A stretch of DNA of 64,000 nucleotides from Xanthoparmelia taractica. Lineage: Eukaryota; Ascomycota; Lecanoromycetes; Lecanorales; Parmeliaceae. Both the position numbers and the translations under genes were made by a program. The stretch lies in NCBI GenBank assembly GCA_033085395.1, contig JANQBS010000013.1:186001-250000 (forward strand), read 5' to 3'. The notes under the pieces were generated by a model. It saw only the letters and a list, made by a program, of their open reading frames with translations. It was not told where the DNA came from and did not search any database. Shown here piece after piece: positions 46,694 through 56,948 of this stretch; positions within the stretch are counted from its first letter, which is position 1; each line of letters starts with the position of its first letter.

Positions 46694-48091
46694 CTTATAT
46701 CCGAGCGCTAAAAATTAGGGGTCCTCGAGTTTGTCTCTTTGACACTTTCTTTCTTTAACTCCTTCTCTGCTACCACTTTCTTACCCTGGTTAAACAATAC
46801 TCAGTGGGATGCGGACCAGATTCTACCGGGAACATTCTTTTCTATAACACCTTTTGAATTGATACGGCTTTTCCACCTCACCTCCAACACTTCCCTGCCA
46901 CGGCTACAGAGCCCTGCAAGGACGCCTGATGCATCGGGCGTCCTCGGGCCTCGATACATTCCCTGCAATTGGCCCTCACCTCTGCGCGCACGCATGGTCA
47001 TTATCAAGGCTATCACAACTCCACCAATCGACTTGCACCATGTCGACGTTTCGCTCCGGTTCCCTCGTACCCCCCGTAATCCCCGTGCGACTTCCCCGTT
47101 CCCCTATGCATGGAATCAGCCAATCGGCTGGGTGCTGTGCCGGGAACATACGTTTGCAATCGTGGCCCATGTTTTGATCCGACGCCTGCGGCTTTCCAGC
47201 GCGATGGCAATTCAGGACGGTAAATAATAACGTAAGTACGTAGGTTTGAGAAAGACAGTGCTCTATGACACTAGCGGGCGAGCTACATGCGTGGCACCAT
47301 AAATTCCTGAAGCAATACTCGGTCTTCCTATGTCTGTACTATAGCTCCGGTACTAGCTTTTATAAAAAGCCTCACTCCCACACATTTGCTTGCTTCCCGA
47401 CAACAGCCTGAAAAAGACCATTCGTTTGATCCTTTAGCGCTCGGACCCGCCACCCTCCGTGATGATCTGTCTATCAGGCAGTCCACAGAGCATTGACCTA
47501 GCGTAAGCTCGCTTTGAAGACCTAATGTCGTTTCGAGAATAGAAATCTGCCACGGCTTCAAAGAAAGCATAGCCCAACTTTTCCAGATGCATGTAAGCAA
47601 CATATCCCCACACCACCATGTCAAGGCTGGACCCATTCTTTCCGTCTCAGAAGGCTGTTCTCCTTGACGACTTCGTAAGGACAGGCTTCAAATTCCTCTG
47701 GAACAACATGGACGTCATCTACGCACACACGGCGTAGGCGGAGAGCCGAGATAGAAGCCATGACCCTTATTCAACATCACCTACGGAAGCGTGAAACTAA
47801 GCATTACCGGCTTACTTGACGCAATCTCCTGGGGCTTATAGCTGAATTGCGGCACGGATGTTGGCGGTTCTCGTATCTTTCTTTTTGGAGCATCCAGGTC
47901 GGTAATCTTCGCTAACTGGGCGGCCTTGACTATCAAGCTGGCTGTTGCCAACTGTTTTTTTCATTCTGTCAAGCGGCAGCAGCTTTGTATAAGGCTATAG
48001 GTTTGGACCTAATAGCATGAGACTGTTACGATGACAGTTATGTGCAGTTATGTCCGTACTATATACACAGAAATGCCTAACAAGGCTGCTT
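46694..48091. other. Intergenic stretch with a possible small gene relic
   Basis: A 162-codon plus frame at 46739-47227 is Pro- and Arg-rich without domain signs and is not called. A near-perfect 24-bp palindrome lies at about 46919-46942. A protein-like minus frame pair lies at 47436-47761. Otherwise nothing is seen. Confidence 0.45.
47436..47761 (-). pseudogene. Possible small gene or gene relic, two frames joined by one shift
   Basis: From ATG 47761 the frame reads MASISALRLRRVCVDD through KENSLLRRKEWVQP to a stop near 47624. One base over, a second frame reads MVVWGYVAYMHLEKLGYAFF then SRNDIRSSKRAYARSMLCG and ends at 47436. Both have ordinary protein-like composition with few low-complexity stretches. 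No good intron joins them. I do not recognise a family. It may be a decayed gene, or chance. Confidence 0.3.
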
Positions 48092-49511
48092 TTATACAAA
48101 AGCTTGGATACCCGTAATGGCTCTACCTAATATCAACGAATGGATATCGGATTGTCCCTCTGAGAAAGGTCAGCAAACCCAAGGAATTGGGATAGAAAAG
48201 TCTCACCATAAGTCTGCGTCACAAAGAGATTGGCAACGTGTCTTCCGATGCCATACTCATCGCTAACTGCATTGCCGCCAAAGATTTCCTGGAGCCTGTT
48301 GCAAGGTCATTAAGAGTTCAGCGGAAAAGCTGGCAGACTCACGTTCTGGCGTTGATCAAAGCACGGTCACAATTCTGCCTCTTGATCATCGAAATCATCT
48401 CTGGAGCTAATTTGCCTCCGTCTTTCAGACGGCCAACCTGTGTTGCGGCCAAGATCCCATAGGAAGCGTCTGTAACGGCATCGGAGAGCTTTTTCTGCAC
48501 CAGCTGGTACTTGGCGATGCGATTGTTCTTGAATTGTCTCCGTTCCAAAGCATACGTCCTTGCTCTAGCAATACAGTCTTCGAGAGCCCCCATCACGCCC
48601 CAAGCAATGCCATATCTCGCCGAGTTGAGACAGCTGAAAGGACCTTTCAGACCCTCAACTTCTGGAAATATGTTTGCTTCTGGTACTGGACATTCATCCA
48701 GTTGTATCATGCCGGTAATAGAGGCTCGAAGACCATTCTTGTTTTTCAAAGGCGGTGTCTCTAACGTACTAGCAGGACATTGATCACGTTCAATCAAAAA
48801 GCCCCGTATCTTACCAGTGCTTTGCAATTTAGCCCATACGAGCATGACTTCAGCTATTGGGGAGTTTGTGATCCATGTTTTGGAGCCCGACAACGAGAGG
48901 TATCCCTCCTTCGAGGGATGTGGTTTGGCAGTGGTCTCCATTGACCCGGGATCAGAGCCATGGTTAGGTTCTGTTAGACCAAAACAGCCCAATATCTTTC
49001 CCTTGGCCATGCCAGGTAGAAATTTGTCCTTTTGCTCTTTCGTCCCAAACTCGTCGATACCGCCCATGACCAGTGAGCTCTGGACAGACATGCCAGAACG
49101 GTAGCCAGAGTCTACTCTCTCTACCTCTCTGGTGATAAGCCCCGAAGCAACGCTGCTGACCCCAGCACAGTCGTAGCCCTTGATTGTTGCGCCAAGGAGC
49201 CCCAATTCGCCCATCTCTTCTAGAATCTTGCGATCATAGTGTTCCTCCCTATAGGCGTCTAGAACAAGCCATCAGCCCATCGTAGTGCCTTTGGCAGCCA
49301 TTTGTTGCGTACCCAGCACCCGTGGAAGCATTCGCTCTTGACAATACGAATGTGCAGTTTCCTGGATTGCCAATTCCTCTTCAGTGAAGAGTGAGGCCGA
49401 ATCCAATGGATCTTCCCAATTGAACGCTACCGGAGCGTGAGCATAACGTTTTGTTATTGTTGGAGTTTTGACAGCATGGACCAGCTGTCTTCGTAATGCA
49501 TGCCTGATCAT
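48092..49511 (-). CDS. Glutaryl-CoA dehydrogenase, mitochondrial
   Basis: Exons 49511-49313, 49258-48343, 48295-48207 and 48159-48092 give 423 residues. The N-terminus MIRHALRRQLVHAVKTPTIT is a mitochondrial presequence. FAD acyl-CoA dehydrogenase signatures include GCFGLTEPNHGSDPGSM, KTWITNSPIAEVMLVWAK, FGGNAVSDEYGIGRHV and TYEGQSDIHSLILGRAITGI with the catalytic Glu. This enzyme oxidatively decarboxylates glutaryl-CoA to crotonyl-CoA in lysine and tryptophan breakdown. The usual GTHDIHAL reads GQSDIHSL here, a mild departure beside the catalytic Glu. It is divergent from FEN1 with a 405-bp shared upstream region. Confidence 0.93.
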
Positions 49512-49916
49512 TATGAAGACATGCAAAATGCGACAAGACAGCAGGGAAAAAGGAAAGACAGGAAGCTCAAACATGGAGAGTGAACTTTTCCATCTTCTCC
49601 ACACTTCGCTGTACCCGAGACCGAGGCATGAGGTCACCCGGCCAAAGGGTCGCAACTTGGATTCTGCTTCACATCCGTATCAACTCCTATACTCCCTGAT
49701 ATTCGGAAGAACCATGTTGAAAGAAGACGAAAGCCTTCGCTTCGCTCCTGTTCAATGATAATGAAGTGCTGCGGAGATGTGAAGCTGCATAGAATGCGAG
49801 TGAACTCCCTCCGAAACGCGTGAACGTCACTTCCTGACGCGAAGCCGTGTTCCACTTCCACTTTTTGAATCATCTTCTGTGTTCTCCTTCAATAAGTCTG
49901 CAAGACGACCGCCAAC
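49512..49916. other. Divergent promoter region
   Basis: 405 bp shared by GCDH (-) and FEN1 (+). It contains GAACGCGT-like GC-rich sequence near 49810-49830 but no clear gene. Confidence 0.45.
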
Positions 49917-51272
49917 ATGGGTATCAAACGTTAGTATCAGTCGCTGCAAGGTGGTATATGCGTGTAGATTCATGCTAATGTCTTCCAGAGCTCGCCTCGA
50001 TCATCCACGAACACGCCCCAGATGCTATCAAGCAGGGCGAAATCAAGAACCATTTCGGTAGGAAGGTTGCCATTGTAAGTTCGGACTCAAAGCTACATCT
50101 GGATTGGAGATACTAAGATTGCCAGGATGCGTATGGAGACATTCTTCAACCTTCGTCCTTAATAACAATTGACGCATGAATGCAGTTCCATGAGCATCTA
50201 CAGCTTCCTCATAGCAGTACGTTCAGAAGGCCAGCAATTAATGAACGAGAGCGGCGAAACGACTTCACATCTGATGGGCATGTTCTATCGTACATTACGC
50301 ATCGTCGACAACGGCATCAAACCGCTCTACGTCTTCGATGGCGCTCCACCAAAGCTGAAGTCGGGCGAGCTAGCGAAGCGCTTTGCGAGGAAGACTGAAG
50401 CTACAGAGGCACATGAGGAAGCTAAGGAGACAGGAACAGCGGAGGAAGTTGAGAAGTTCTCCCGGCGCACCGTCAGAGTAACACGAGAGCACAACGATGA
50501 ATGCAAAAGACTCCTTACACTCATGGGTGTCCCTTACATCGTTGCGCCGACGGAGGCCGAAGCTCAATGCGCAGTACTCGCGAGAGCAGGCAAAGTCTAC
50601 GCCGCCGCGTCGGAAGATATGGATACTCTTTGCTTCGATTCGCCGATTCTACTACGTCACCTGACGTTCAGCGAACAGCGCAAAGAACCCATCCTAGAGA
50701 TTCATCTAAATCGTGTCCTTGCAGGTCTCGCCATGGACCGAAAGCAATTCGTCGATCTCTGTATTCTTCTAGGCTGTGATTACGTGGATCCAATACCCAA
50801 GGTCGGTCCTTCCACTGCGCTCAATCTCATCCGCGAACATGGCACTCTTGAAAAGGTCGTCGACTTCATAAAGAATGATCCGAAAGGCAAGAAGTTCGCT
50901 TTACCAGACGATTGGCCTTTCGAAGACGCTCGTGACCTATTCTTCTCACCCGATGTTCGCCCTGCTGATCACCCTGAATGCGACTTCAAATGGACCGCCC
51001 CAGATGTCGAAGGACTCGTTAAGTTTCTTGTGACGGAAAAGGGCTTCAGTGAAGATAGAGTTCGGAACGCTGCGACGAAGCTGACAAAGAACCTCAAGAC
51101 ATCCCAGCAGGCACGCCTAGAGGGGTTTTTCAAGCCAGTACAAAAGACAGAAGAAGAGGTGGCGAGCCTGAAGAGGAAACACGAAGAGAAGAGAGAGGCT
51201 ACAAAGAAAAAGCAAAAGCTGGAAAAGAAGGAGAAAAAGGACGCAAAATCCAAGCCGAGAGGAACTGCTTGA
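49917..51272 (+). CDS. FEN1: Flap endonuclease 1 (Rad27)
   Basis: Exons 49917-49929 (13 nt), 49989-50074, 50126-50130 (5 nt) and 50186-51272 give 396 residues. The sequence reads [83 protein letters not shown] and LCILLGCDYVDPIPKVGP. These carry the two-metal active-site acids. A PIP box, QARLEGFF, lies near the C-terminus, followed by a Lys-rich tail (nuclear localisation). The enzyme cuts 5' flaps in Okazaki fragment maturation and base-excision repair. The 5-nt exon GATGC encodes the first metal-binding Asp of DASMS. Confidence 0.96.
50126..50130 (+). other. 5-nt micro-exon (GATGC) of FEN1
   Basis: ATT|GATGC|T TCC reads I-D-A-S. It is flanked by introns of 51 bp (GTAAGT...GCCAG) and 55 bp (GTATGG...TGCAG). 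Omitting it breaks the frame and loses the catalytic Asp. Confidence 0.85.
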
Positions 51273-51769
51273 GTCAAGGAGGGCACAAACCACTTTTGAG
51301 GTGTCGTAACATCCACAATGTCTAGCAGCACGAAGACATGAGGCGTATCTGGGCGTCAATATTTATGGGTATTGCATCACGGATTCGGCATATCCACCTG
51401 TGTGATGCGAAGATTATTTATTTGAGAACGCATGCTCAATCAGGCCAAACAGCTCTGGGTATCTCCTTAAAACTTGAATGTAAGGCCACTACGTGCAGAC
51501 GCATCTACTTAGGTCATCGACTTGCAGCTCCCATAACCCATCGCTACTCTGATAGCCTACAGAGGAAATCACTAGGCCAAAATCTATCGCGACCCTTTGA
51601 TTTGACCTATTCCTCGCTCCACTCACAGATCTCGGCTGCTTGCCTCATTACCCCATCTTCTTCCATCCTCTGCACAAGAGCAGATCCTTGCGGAGCGGAC
51701 GGAGGTCGTACCCTTGTTTCGTTTTATTGCCTTGAAGCGGTACCATGAACGCGTCATGCTCAAGGAGGA

Positions 51770-51985
51770 AAGGCCTCGGTGCTGCTTTTGATGGTTGCGA
51801 GCTTATCCAGGTTGAGTTGCAGTATGATGAACGAGGGTTTGGATTCGGGGACACACAGATGGCTTTCGCGGCCCTTGCATTGCCACGTAAACATTTCGCA
51901 TTGTGGAGAAGAAGAATCTCGGCGAGCGCGCTGCCGATGCCGCTCGTTGCGCCTGTCGCGATGAAGACCTTGTGTTTTTGAAAGG
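51770..51985 (-). pseudogene. Relic of a short-chain dehydrogenase/reductase N-terminus
   Basis: On the minus strand one frame reads HKVFIATGATSGIGSALAEI then LLLHNAK, the Rossmann TGxxxGIG motif of SDR enzymes. The next stretch continues in a second frame as VYVAM, and a third frame supplies LNLDKLATIKSSTEAF, matching the SDR segment after the first strand-helix pairs. No start region or catalytic YxxxK follows. At least two frame shifts within about 200 bp and truncation on both sides mark it as a dead fragment. Confidence 0.7.
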
Positions 51986-52209
51986 GAGATGCAGTACGAA
52001 GAGATCAGATTGCGCACTTTACCAGGTTTATATTTGTCTCGGTAAGAGTTGCAGCGGAAGGAAAGGTTATTGCCCGTTGTAGTGAATTGACCAAGAAACA
52101 GGAGACGTATAGGTAATGCATTGCGTATGAAGACAATTTCTGAACCCTCGACGCAAGAAATAAAGATCAAGACGATCAAGGCGGTTGCAAGAATTTCGTA
52201 GAAGACTGG

Positions 52210-52258
52210 TAACCGTGGCCCCACTATTCGCTACGCTCATACAGTGGGGCCACGGTTA
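52210..52258. repeat. Perfect 16-bp inverted repeat, 17-nt loop
   Basis: Left arm TAACCGTGGCCCCACT (52210-52225) pairs with 52243-52258. The loop starts ATTCGCTACGCTC. The ends resemble abutting terminal inverted repeats of a DNA transposon. Confidence 0.9.
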
Positions 52259-52938
52259 AGGAGTAAGGTAGAACGTGACGAAGATCTGCTATGGTGACAT
52301 GCCTCTGCAGGAACCTCACGAGGCAGCTTGGGATCAAGACGAATTTAAGCTGGATAATCTTATCCAATTTTGAAGGAAACATAGCATGATCTGGATGTAC
52401 AGAAACTGCTCATGATTGAAGTCATTCTCAGATGTCAGTTGCATGTTCGCCTTGACTGGTATTAAAACAAATCACCGCAAATACTTAAGCGAGAATTAAT
52501 TAATCCCCTTGTCTTTGCGCAGTCCAATGTAGTCACTTTCTGTCTATGTAGGTCAAGACTTTTGACAGCAGTTAGTGATTGTATAATTTTTACTTGATTC
52601 AGCTTGTTGAAATCTGAACATGTTGGACTTTGAGGGGACTTTGAGGACTGCAGTAAACATCAACGGGCATGAGAAATCATCAGGAACAAAATCCTAATCA
52701 TCGAGATACAGTATCAATTCATTTTGGATTTAATCGGGCGCTAGCCGCTAATGCTGCGCCAAGACGTGATCCGCATTTGTTTATAAAGAGAGGTGGCCCC
52801 GCACCTTCTTTCGCCCGAGAACTCGAATCATTCTGCGCCCTTCATTATTCCCACTCAACAACCACTTCCAAACTTGACATCCAATACATCATTCGAAAGC
52901 TCATCGACGCGCCTTCTAATCCATATCCGTCATTCATA

Positions 52939-54367
52939 ATGCCTCCTAAGAAAGCGACTGGTGCGAAGCCTGCGAAGACCGCCGCTGCCGCCCCTCATGC
53001 TTCCTACAAAGGTATGCTCGACTCTGATTTTGTCTCCAACCACGCTGTCGCATCGTTGCGGCTATGGGTGAATCTTGGTCGCTTACCTCTGCTGACACAT
53101 TCTACCAGACATGATCAAGGAAGCTATCCTTGCTGTGAGTCTACTCCACCGGGCGCATTCGATCTTGCCGCTCCATACCGACTTCGCACCACGCGACCAC
53201 CAGAATTGCCCACCATCACCTGCCCTATTACTGCATAAGAGTAAACATAGCTGACGCGTCTTCAATACTTGCAGCTCAAGGAACGCAATGGCAGCAGGTG
53301 AGCTACTTTTTCCTCGGAAACAGTGCAATCGCGCTTTGTTTACCTTTTTTCGCACGCGTTATCTTCGATGGATATCTGGCTTACCCAGTCGTCGCACACA
53401 GTCGCCCTTCACTTAAGAAGTACCTTAAAGCCAACCACAAGAACCTTGCTTCCTCCGACGCCGTCTTCGATACCCAATTCAACAAGGCGATCAAATCAGG
53501 CGTCGAAAAGGGAGACTTCGCACAACCAAAGGGTACGTCAAACCTGGCTTAGCTCTTCTGATACTCATGCGCTGGCTGGAAAACTTCGAATGCTGTTATC
53601 CTTTGCTTGTTACTGTTATACTGTTAATGCTTGTCACCGCCGCCACCATCATCTTCGTTTCCACTATCCAGAATAGTCTACTCTATCATTCACGGTCCAG
53701 AATGCTCTTTGCTAATAGCCACACAGGTCCTTCCGGCACTGTAAAGTTGGCTAAGAAGGAACCCGCTGCAAAACCTGCCGCCTCTTCCACCAAAGAAAAG
53801 AAACCGGCTGCCAAGGTACATATTTTAGCCCATACTTTCATACAGAAACCTGACTAATTCTTCGTAGAAGGCGACCAAAGCTACAAAACCCGCAGGTACC
53901 AAGACGGCCGGTAGACCCAAGAAGACCGACACAAAGACTACCGCCACGAAATCCGCGCCGAAGAGGGCCTCCACGACAAAGACAACAAAGGCCAAGGCGG
54001 CACCCAAGACAAAAGCCGCCAAAGCCAACACATCGACCAAGCGCGTAAAGAAGACACCCGCAATGGTATGTCACTATCTTCATCCCCAATCGCTGGCCTG
54101 GCTACCCACTTACTTACTTTGAACCTCAAGGCCCCCGCCATCGTCGAGGAGACCAAAATCTCCGCCAAGACGGCCTCAGGACGCATAACAAAGGGTCCCG
54201 CAAAGACAGCCGGCGCCGTGCAAAAGAAGAAGGCAGCCGCCGCGCCCAAGGCCAAAAAGACCGCCAGTGCCGCCGTGACGCCCAAGAAGGCCAAATCGAC
54301 CCCCAAGGCCACGCCTAAGAAAACAGACACCCCGGCCGCTGCCGCCGCCGCCGCCGCTGCCTCCTAG
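52939..54367 (+). CDS. Linker histone H1
   Basis: Seven exons (52939-53011, 53109-53134, 53275-53297, 53402-53532, 53727-53815, 53868-54065, 54131-54367) give 258 residues. A short head MPPKKATGAKPAKTAAAAP leads into the winged-helix GH1 domain: SYKDMIKEAILALKERNGSS, RPSLKKYLKANHKNL and GVEKGDFAQPKGPSGTVKL. The tail is Lys/Ala/Thr/Pro-rich (TPKKAKSTPKATPKK), ending in an Ala run. It compacts chromatin by binding linker DNA. Exons 2 and 3 are only 26 and 23 nt. Many introns in an H1 gene fit filamentous fungi. Confidence 0.93.
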
Positions 54368-55485
54368 ATTTCTGACACCTTTTTTTAAAATCTAGCTGTT
54401 TATGTTTTGCCTTGTGCCGTGCGAATGAGACTCGTTTTTACGGATGGATAGCAGCGGGTGGATTGGCACACGCGGGTGTGTGTGTGTGTGTGTGAGAGGC
54501 GTGCAAACGGAGTTGGTTACGTCGCGGCGTCTAGATTAGATATTCCGCACCCTAAGGTACTTACGCGGCTTACCTACCTTACCTACCTTACCTACGCTTT
54601 CTTGTCTGCTGGAAGAATCTGGGAAGCCCTTTACTTTGCCTTTTCTCTTGTGTGTTTCATTTGCTGTCTTGTTGGTGCGGGCAGATAGGGAGGGAGGGAG
54701 GATGGGGACTGGCGACTGGTGACTGCGCGCCGTGCCTTTTTTTTTTTTTTTTTTTACAAGAAACGAGCTCGGCGTTTGCTGTCTGTCTGTCTGTAGGAAC
54801 GAACGAACGAACGACTGACTGGGAGAAAGAGAGAGAAAGATGGAAAGAGAAGAAAAAGGCTGTGACATACATAAACTCGTGCTTGTATCATAAAGTACCT
54901 TACTTTGCCCGCGGGATATGTCAAGACCAGTCTATTGGAACATTCACACCTTGCTCGTCTCGTGTATTTTTGTAGCGGGTAATCTAGTGATCTTGCCTGT
55001 TGAGGAAGGACAGGTGAGTTGCAGAGTATGACGAGAAGGGGTAAGATAAGATGGTATGTAGGAGTAGAGAGGTGCTGTATGTCGTTTTGTAGGAGTAGAG
55101 GGATGCTTGGGGGTGTTTTCTTGTGTTTACTATGTATTGTAGTCTATTTGGGTAGTGTAGGGTTCGTACGACTTTGGGCAAATGTTGATACTGGAGAGCG
55201 TTAGTTGGTCAGTAAGTTGTCAGCCACTTTAGATGGACATGCTGGTGGTCTACAACGGGGTATAGAGAAGGCGGACGGACCCTCAAGTCGATGAATCGTA
55301 TATATCGTGTCATTACGATTTCTTTGAGCTTCATCAGAGGTAGGAGTAGTCACACGGGAATCCTAGCAAGGTGATATTTCTTCATCTTCATCATATCCAA
55401 GTAATATTCCAGCTCAGCATTTGCATAAGTCCAAAGCAATCGTTTCTCGAAATGTCAGATGTCCCATTGCCTTCTCGTGATACCC
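54368..55485. other. Intergenic stretch of simple repeats
   Basis: It contains (GT)n at about 54476-54495, TTACCTACC repeats at 54568-54594, a T run at about 54736-54755, (CTGT)n at 54778-54794 and (GAAC)n at about 54797-54812. No gene is supported. Confidence 0.6.
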
Positions 55486-56488
55486 TTAATCTGCAAGCCT
55501 GTTGCACTATCAGTCCACTGCTCTCCAAACCACGTCCTAGACCCGGTATCATGACTCACCTGTAACTGACAAGCGTATCAACCCGATGATTGCTCGTGCT
55601 GAAACTCCTCAGCTGCACCTTCTCCCCATTTTCTATCTCCTTCGCGTCGCTATCTCCCCATTCCATCGGCACATCCGAGTCCGCATCCGCGTAAACCAAT
55701 ACGTTGAACGTGCAATTGCCCGCGTCGAGCTGCGGAAGGAAGGTTACGGAGGCGGTGATTTGGCGGAAGATGGACTGGATTTCAAGCTGGATCTCCTTCT
55801 CCGTCTTCTCTGGAGGTGGTTCGGGAGTGTCTCTGTGTTCGAGGTCAGGAAACGAGATGGCACAATTGGAACGGTAAGAAGTGCTTGCATTGGCGCAGCA
55901 TTCTCCTTGTCGGGCGGCTTTGCCGCGTCCTTGGAAGCCGCCTTCTTAGAAGGCCTGTTGAATATTTGGACATCGAATTGCCATCGCTCGAGATGTTCGC
56001 CAGTCTCCTTACTAGAGATGACAACTACCAGTTTCGAGATCTTGCCGCCCGTCATCCATTTGTTGAGCTGGGACATGATCTTCTTGATGTATGCTTTGAC
56101 TTGATCATCGGCAGTGACAAGCATATTGAGTCCATACTTCTTGACACTGGAATGGGAAATCAGAAAATATGAATGGAAGTACTGATTATTCACATACGCT
56201 GTAAAATCCTCTGCGGGATATACTCCGCGTTGGAATCTGTTGCCCTGTTAGAGGCTGGCGCAACCCTATTCCGTCTTCATCACTTACAGAATGGTATTTA
56301 TAGAATAATCGAACTATGCAAAATGAGTATTTCGTAATGCTTACGGAAATTTTGACCAACAAATTCGGCAATGAGCTTGGAAGATCCTATTGTATCCGTT
56401 AACATTTGGTAAGGGGTTTGGAGAGTGCCAGATTCGAACCCTTCAACGACAGCTTATGCACTTTAGATTTGTCCTTCTCCGCAGACAT
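55486..56488 (-). CDS. MAD2: Spindle assembly checkpoint protein Mad2 (HORMA)
   Basis: Exons 56488-56440, 56386-56361 (26 nt), 56313-56288 (26 nt), 56236-56198, 56146 to about 55873, about 55807 to 55560, and 55498-55486 (13 nt). The protein reads LSLKGSSKLIAEFFDYSINT, LFQRGVYPAEDF, VKKYGLNMLVTADDQVKAY, ERWQFDVQIF, FRQITASVTFLPQL and VEWGDSDAKEI-type sequence (here PMEWGDSDAKEI), ending SYRLAD, all diagnostic. A Lys/Ala/Pro-rich insert (RPSKKAASKDAAKPPDKEN) precedes the uncertain intron. The frame downstream also reads DTPEPPPEKTEKEIQ, which looks coding but has no in-phase GT-AG partner. It inhibits Cdc20-APC/C at unattached kinetochores. Confidence 0.9.
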
Positions 56489-56948
56489 AGTGATTGAAAA
56501 TCGAACCTAATGACGGTTCATTGACAGTCATTGAAAGATGGTGCGAGTCTCGATGTTTACTGAACTGGTTGATGGAGTAGCCCTCCTCGTATTTATGCGC
56601 TTGTGTAATATTACCGTTAAAGTACCTAGGTACCTTAGTCACGAGCGGCTGATCGAACTGTAACTTGTATCTTCGTGACCGAAAGGTTTGATCACGACGA
56701 TTTGCCTTGGATTCTGATTCTTACAAAGTCACGTATCAAACTTCCAGATTGGTGTAGTTGCTCTGGTGGGATTTGCGAAATGCTACTTAGGCAATGGGGA
56801 GGGCGTCTGAAGGATGACGCTAACACGACTACCTCGGACAAGGCAACGACCATAAATTGCAGCCTTGCCCCGATGATTACATCTCCTTGTCTTCTCCTTC
56901 TTGTCTCTTCCGCGTTGTCTCCCAGAGTGAATAGTACAGATCTCAATT
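56489..56948. other. Divergent promoter region
   Basis: 460 bp between MAD2 (-) and the O-methyltransferase gene (+). No gene is seen. Confidence 0.45.

Larger units (their letters stand above)
51273..52938. other. Gene-poor stretch with a dehydrogenase relic and a hairpin
   Basis: 1.67 kb between FEN1 and histone H1. Apart from the relic at 51770-51985 and the inverted repeat at 52210-52258, the DNA is AT-rich (52330-52680) without supported genes. Confidence 0.5.

Noticed and set aside
46739..47227. 162-codon plus-strand frame upstream of ECO1
   Set aside because: Pro/Arg/Thr-rich without recognisable motif, start context or intron pattern; probably chance.
48238..49104. Plus frames opposite glutaryl-CoA dehydrogenase
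   Set aside because: Shadow of the minus-strand coding exon.
54476..54812. Cluster of GT, T, CTGT and GAAC repeats considered as a CRISPR-like or telomeric array
   Set aside because: Simple microsatellites of different units with no repeat-spacer structure or telomeric TTAGGG.
56430..56450. GGTTCGAATC on the minus strand, like a tRNA B-box
   Set aside because: It straddles the Mad2 exon 1 donor; no A-box, acceptor stem or cloverleaf can be drawn.
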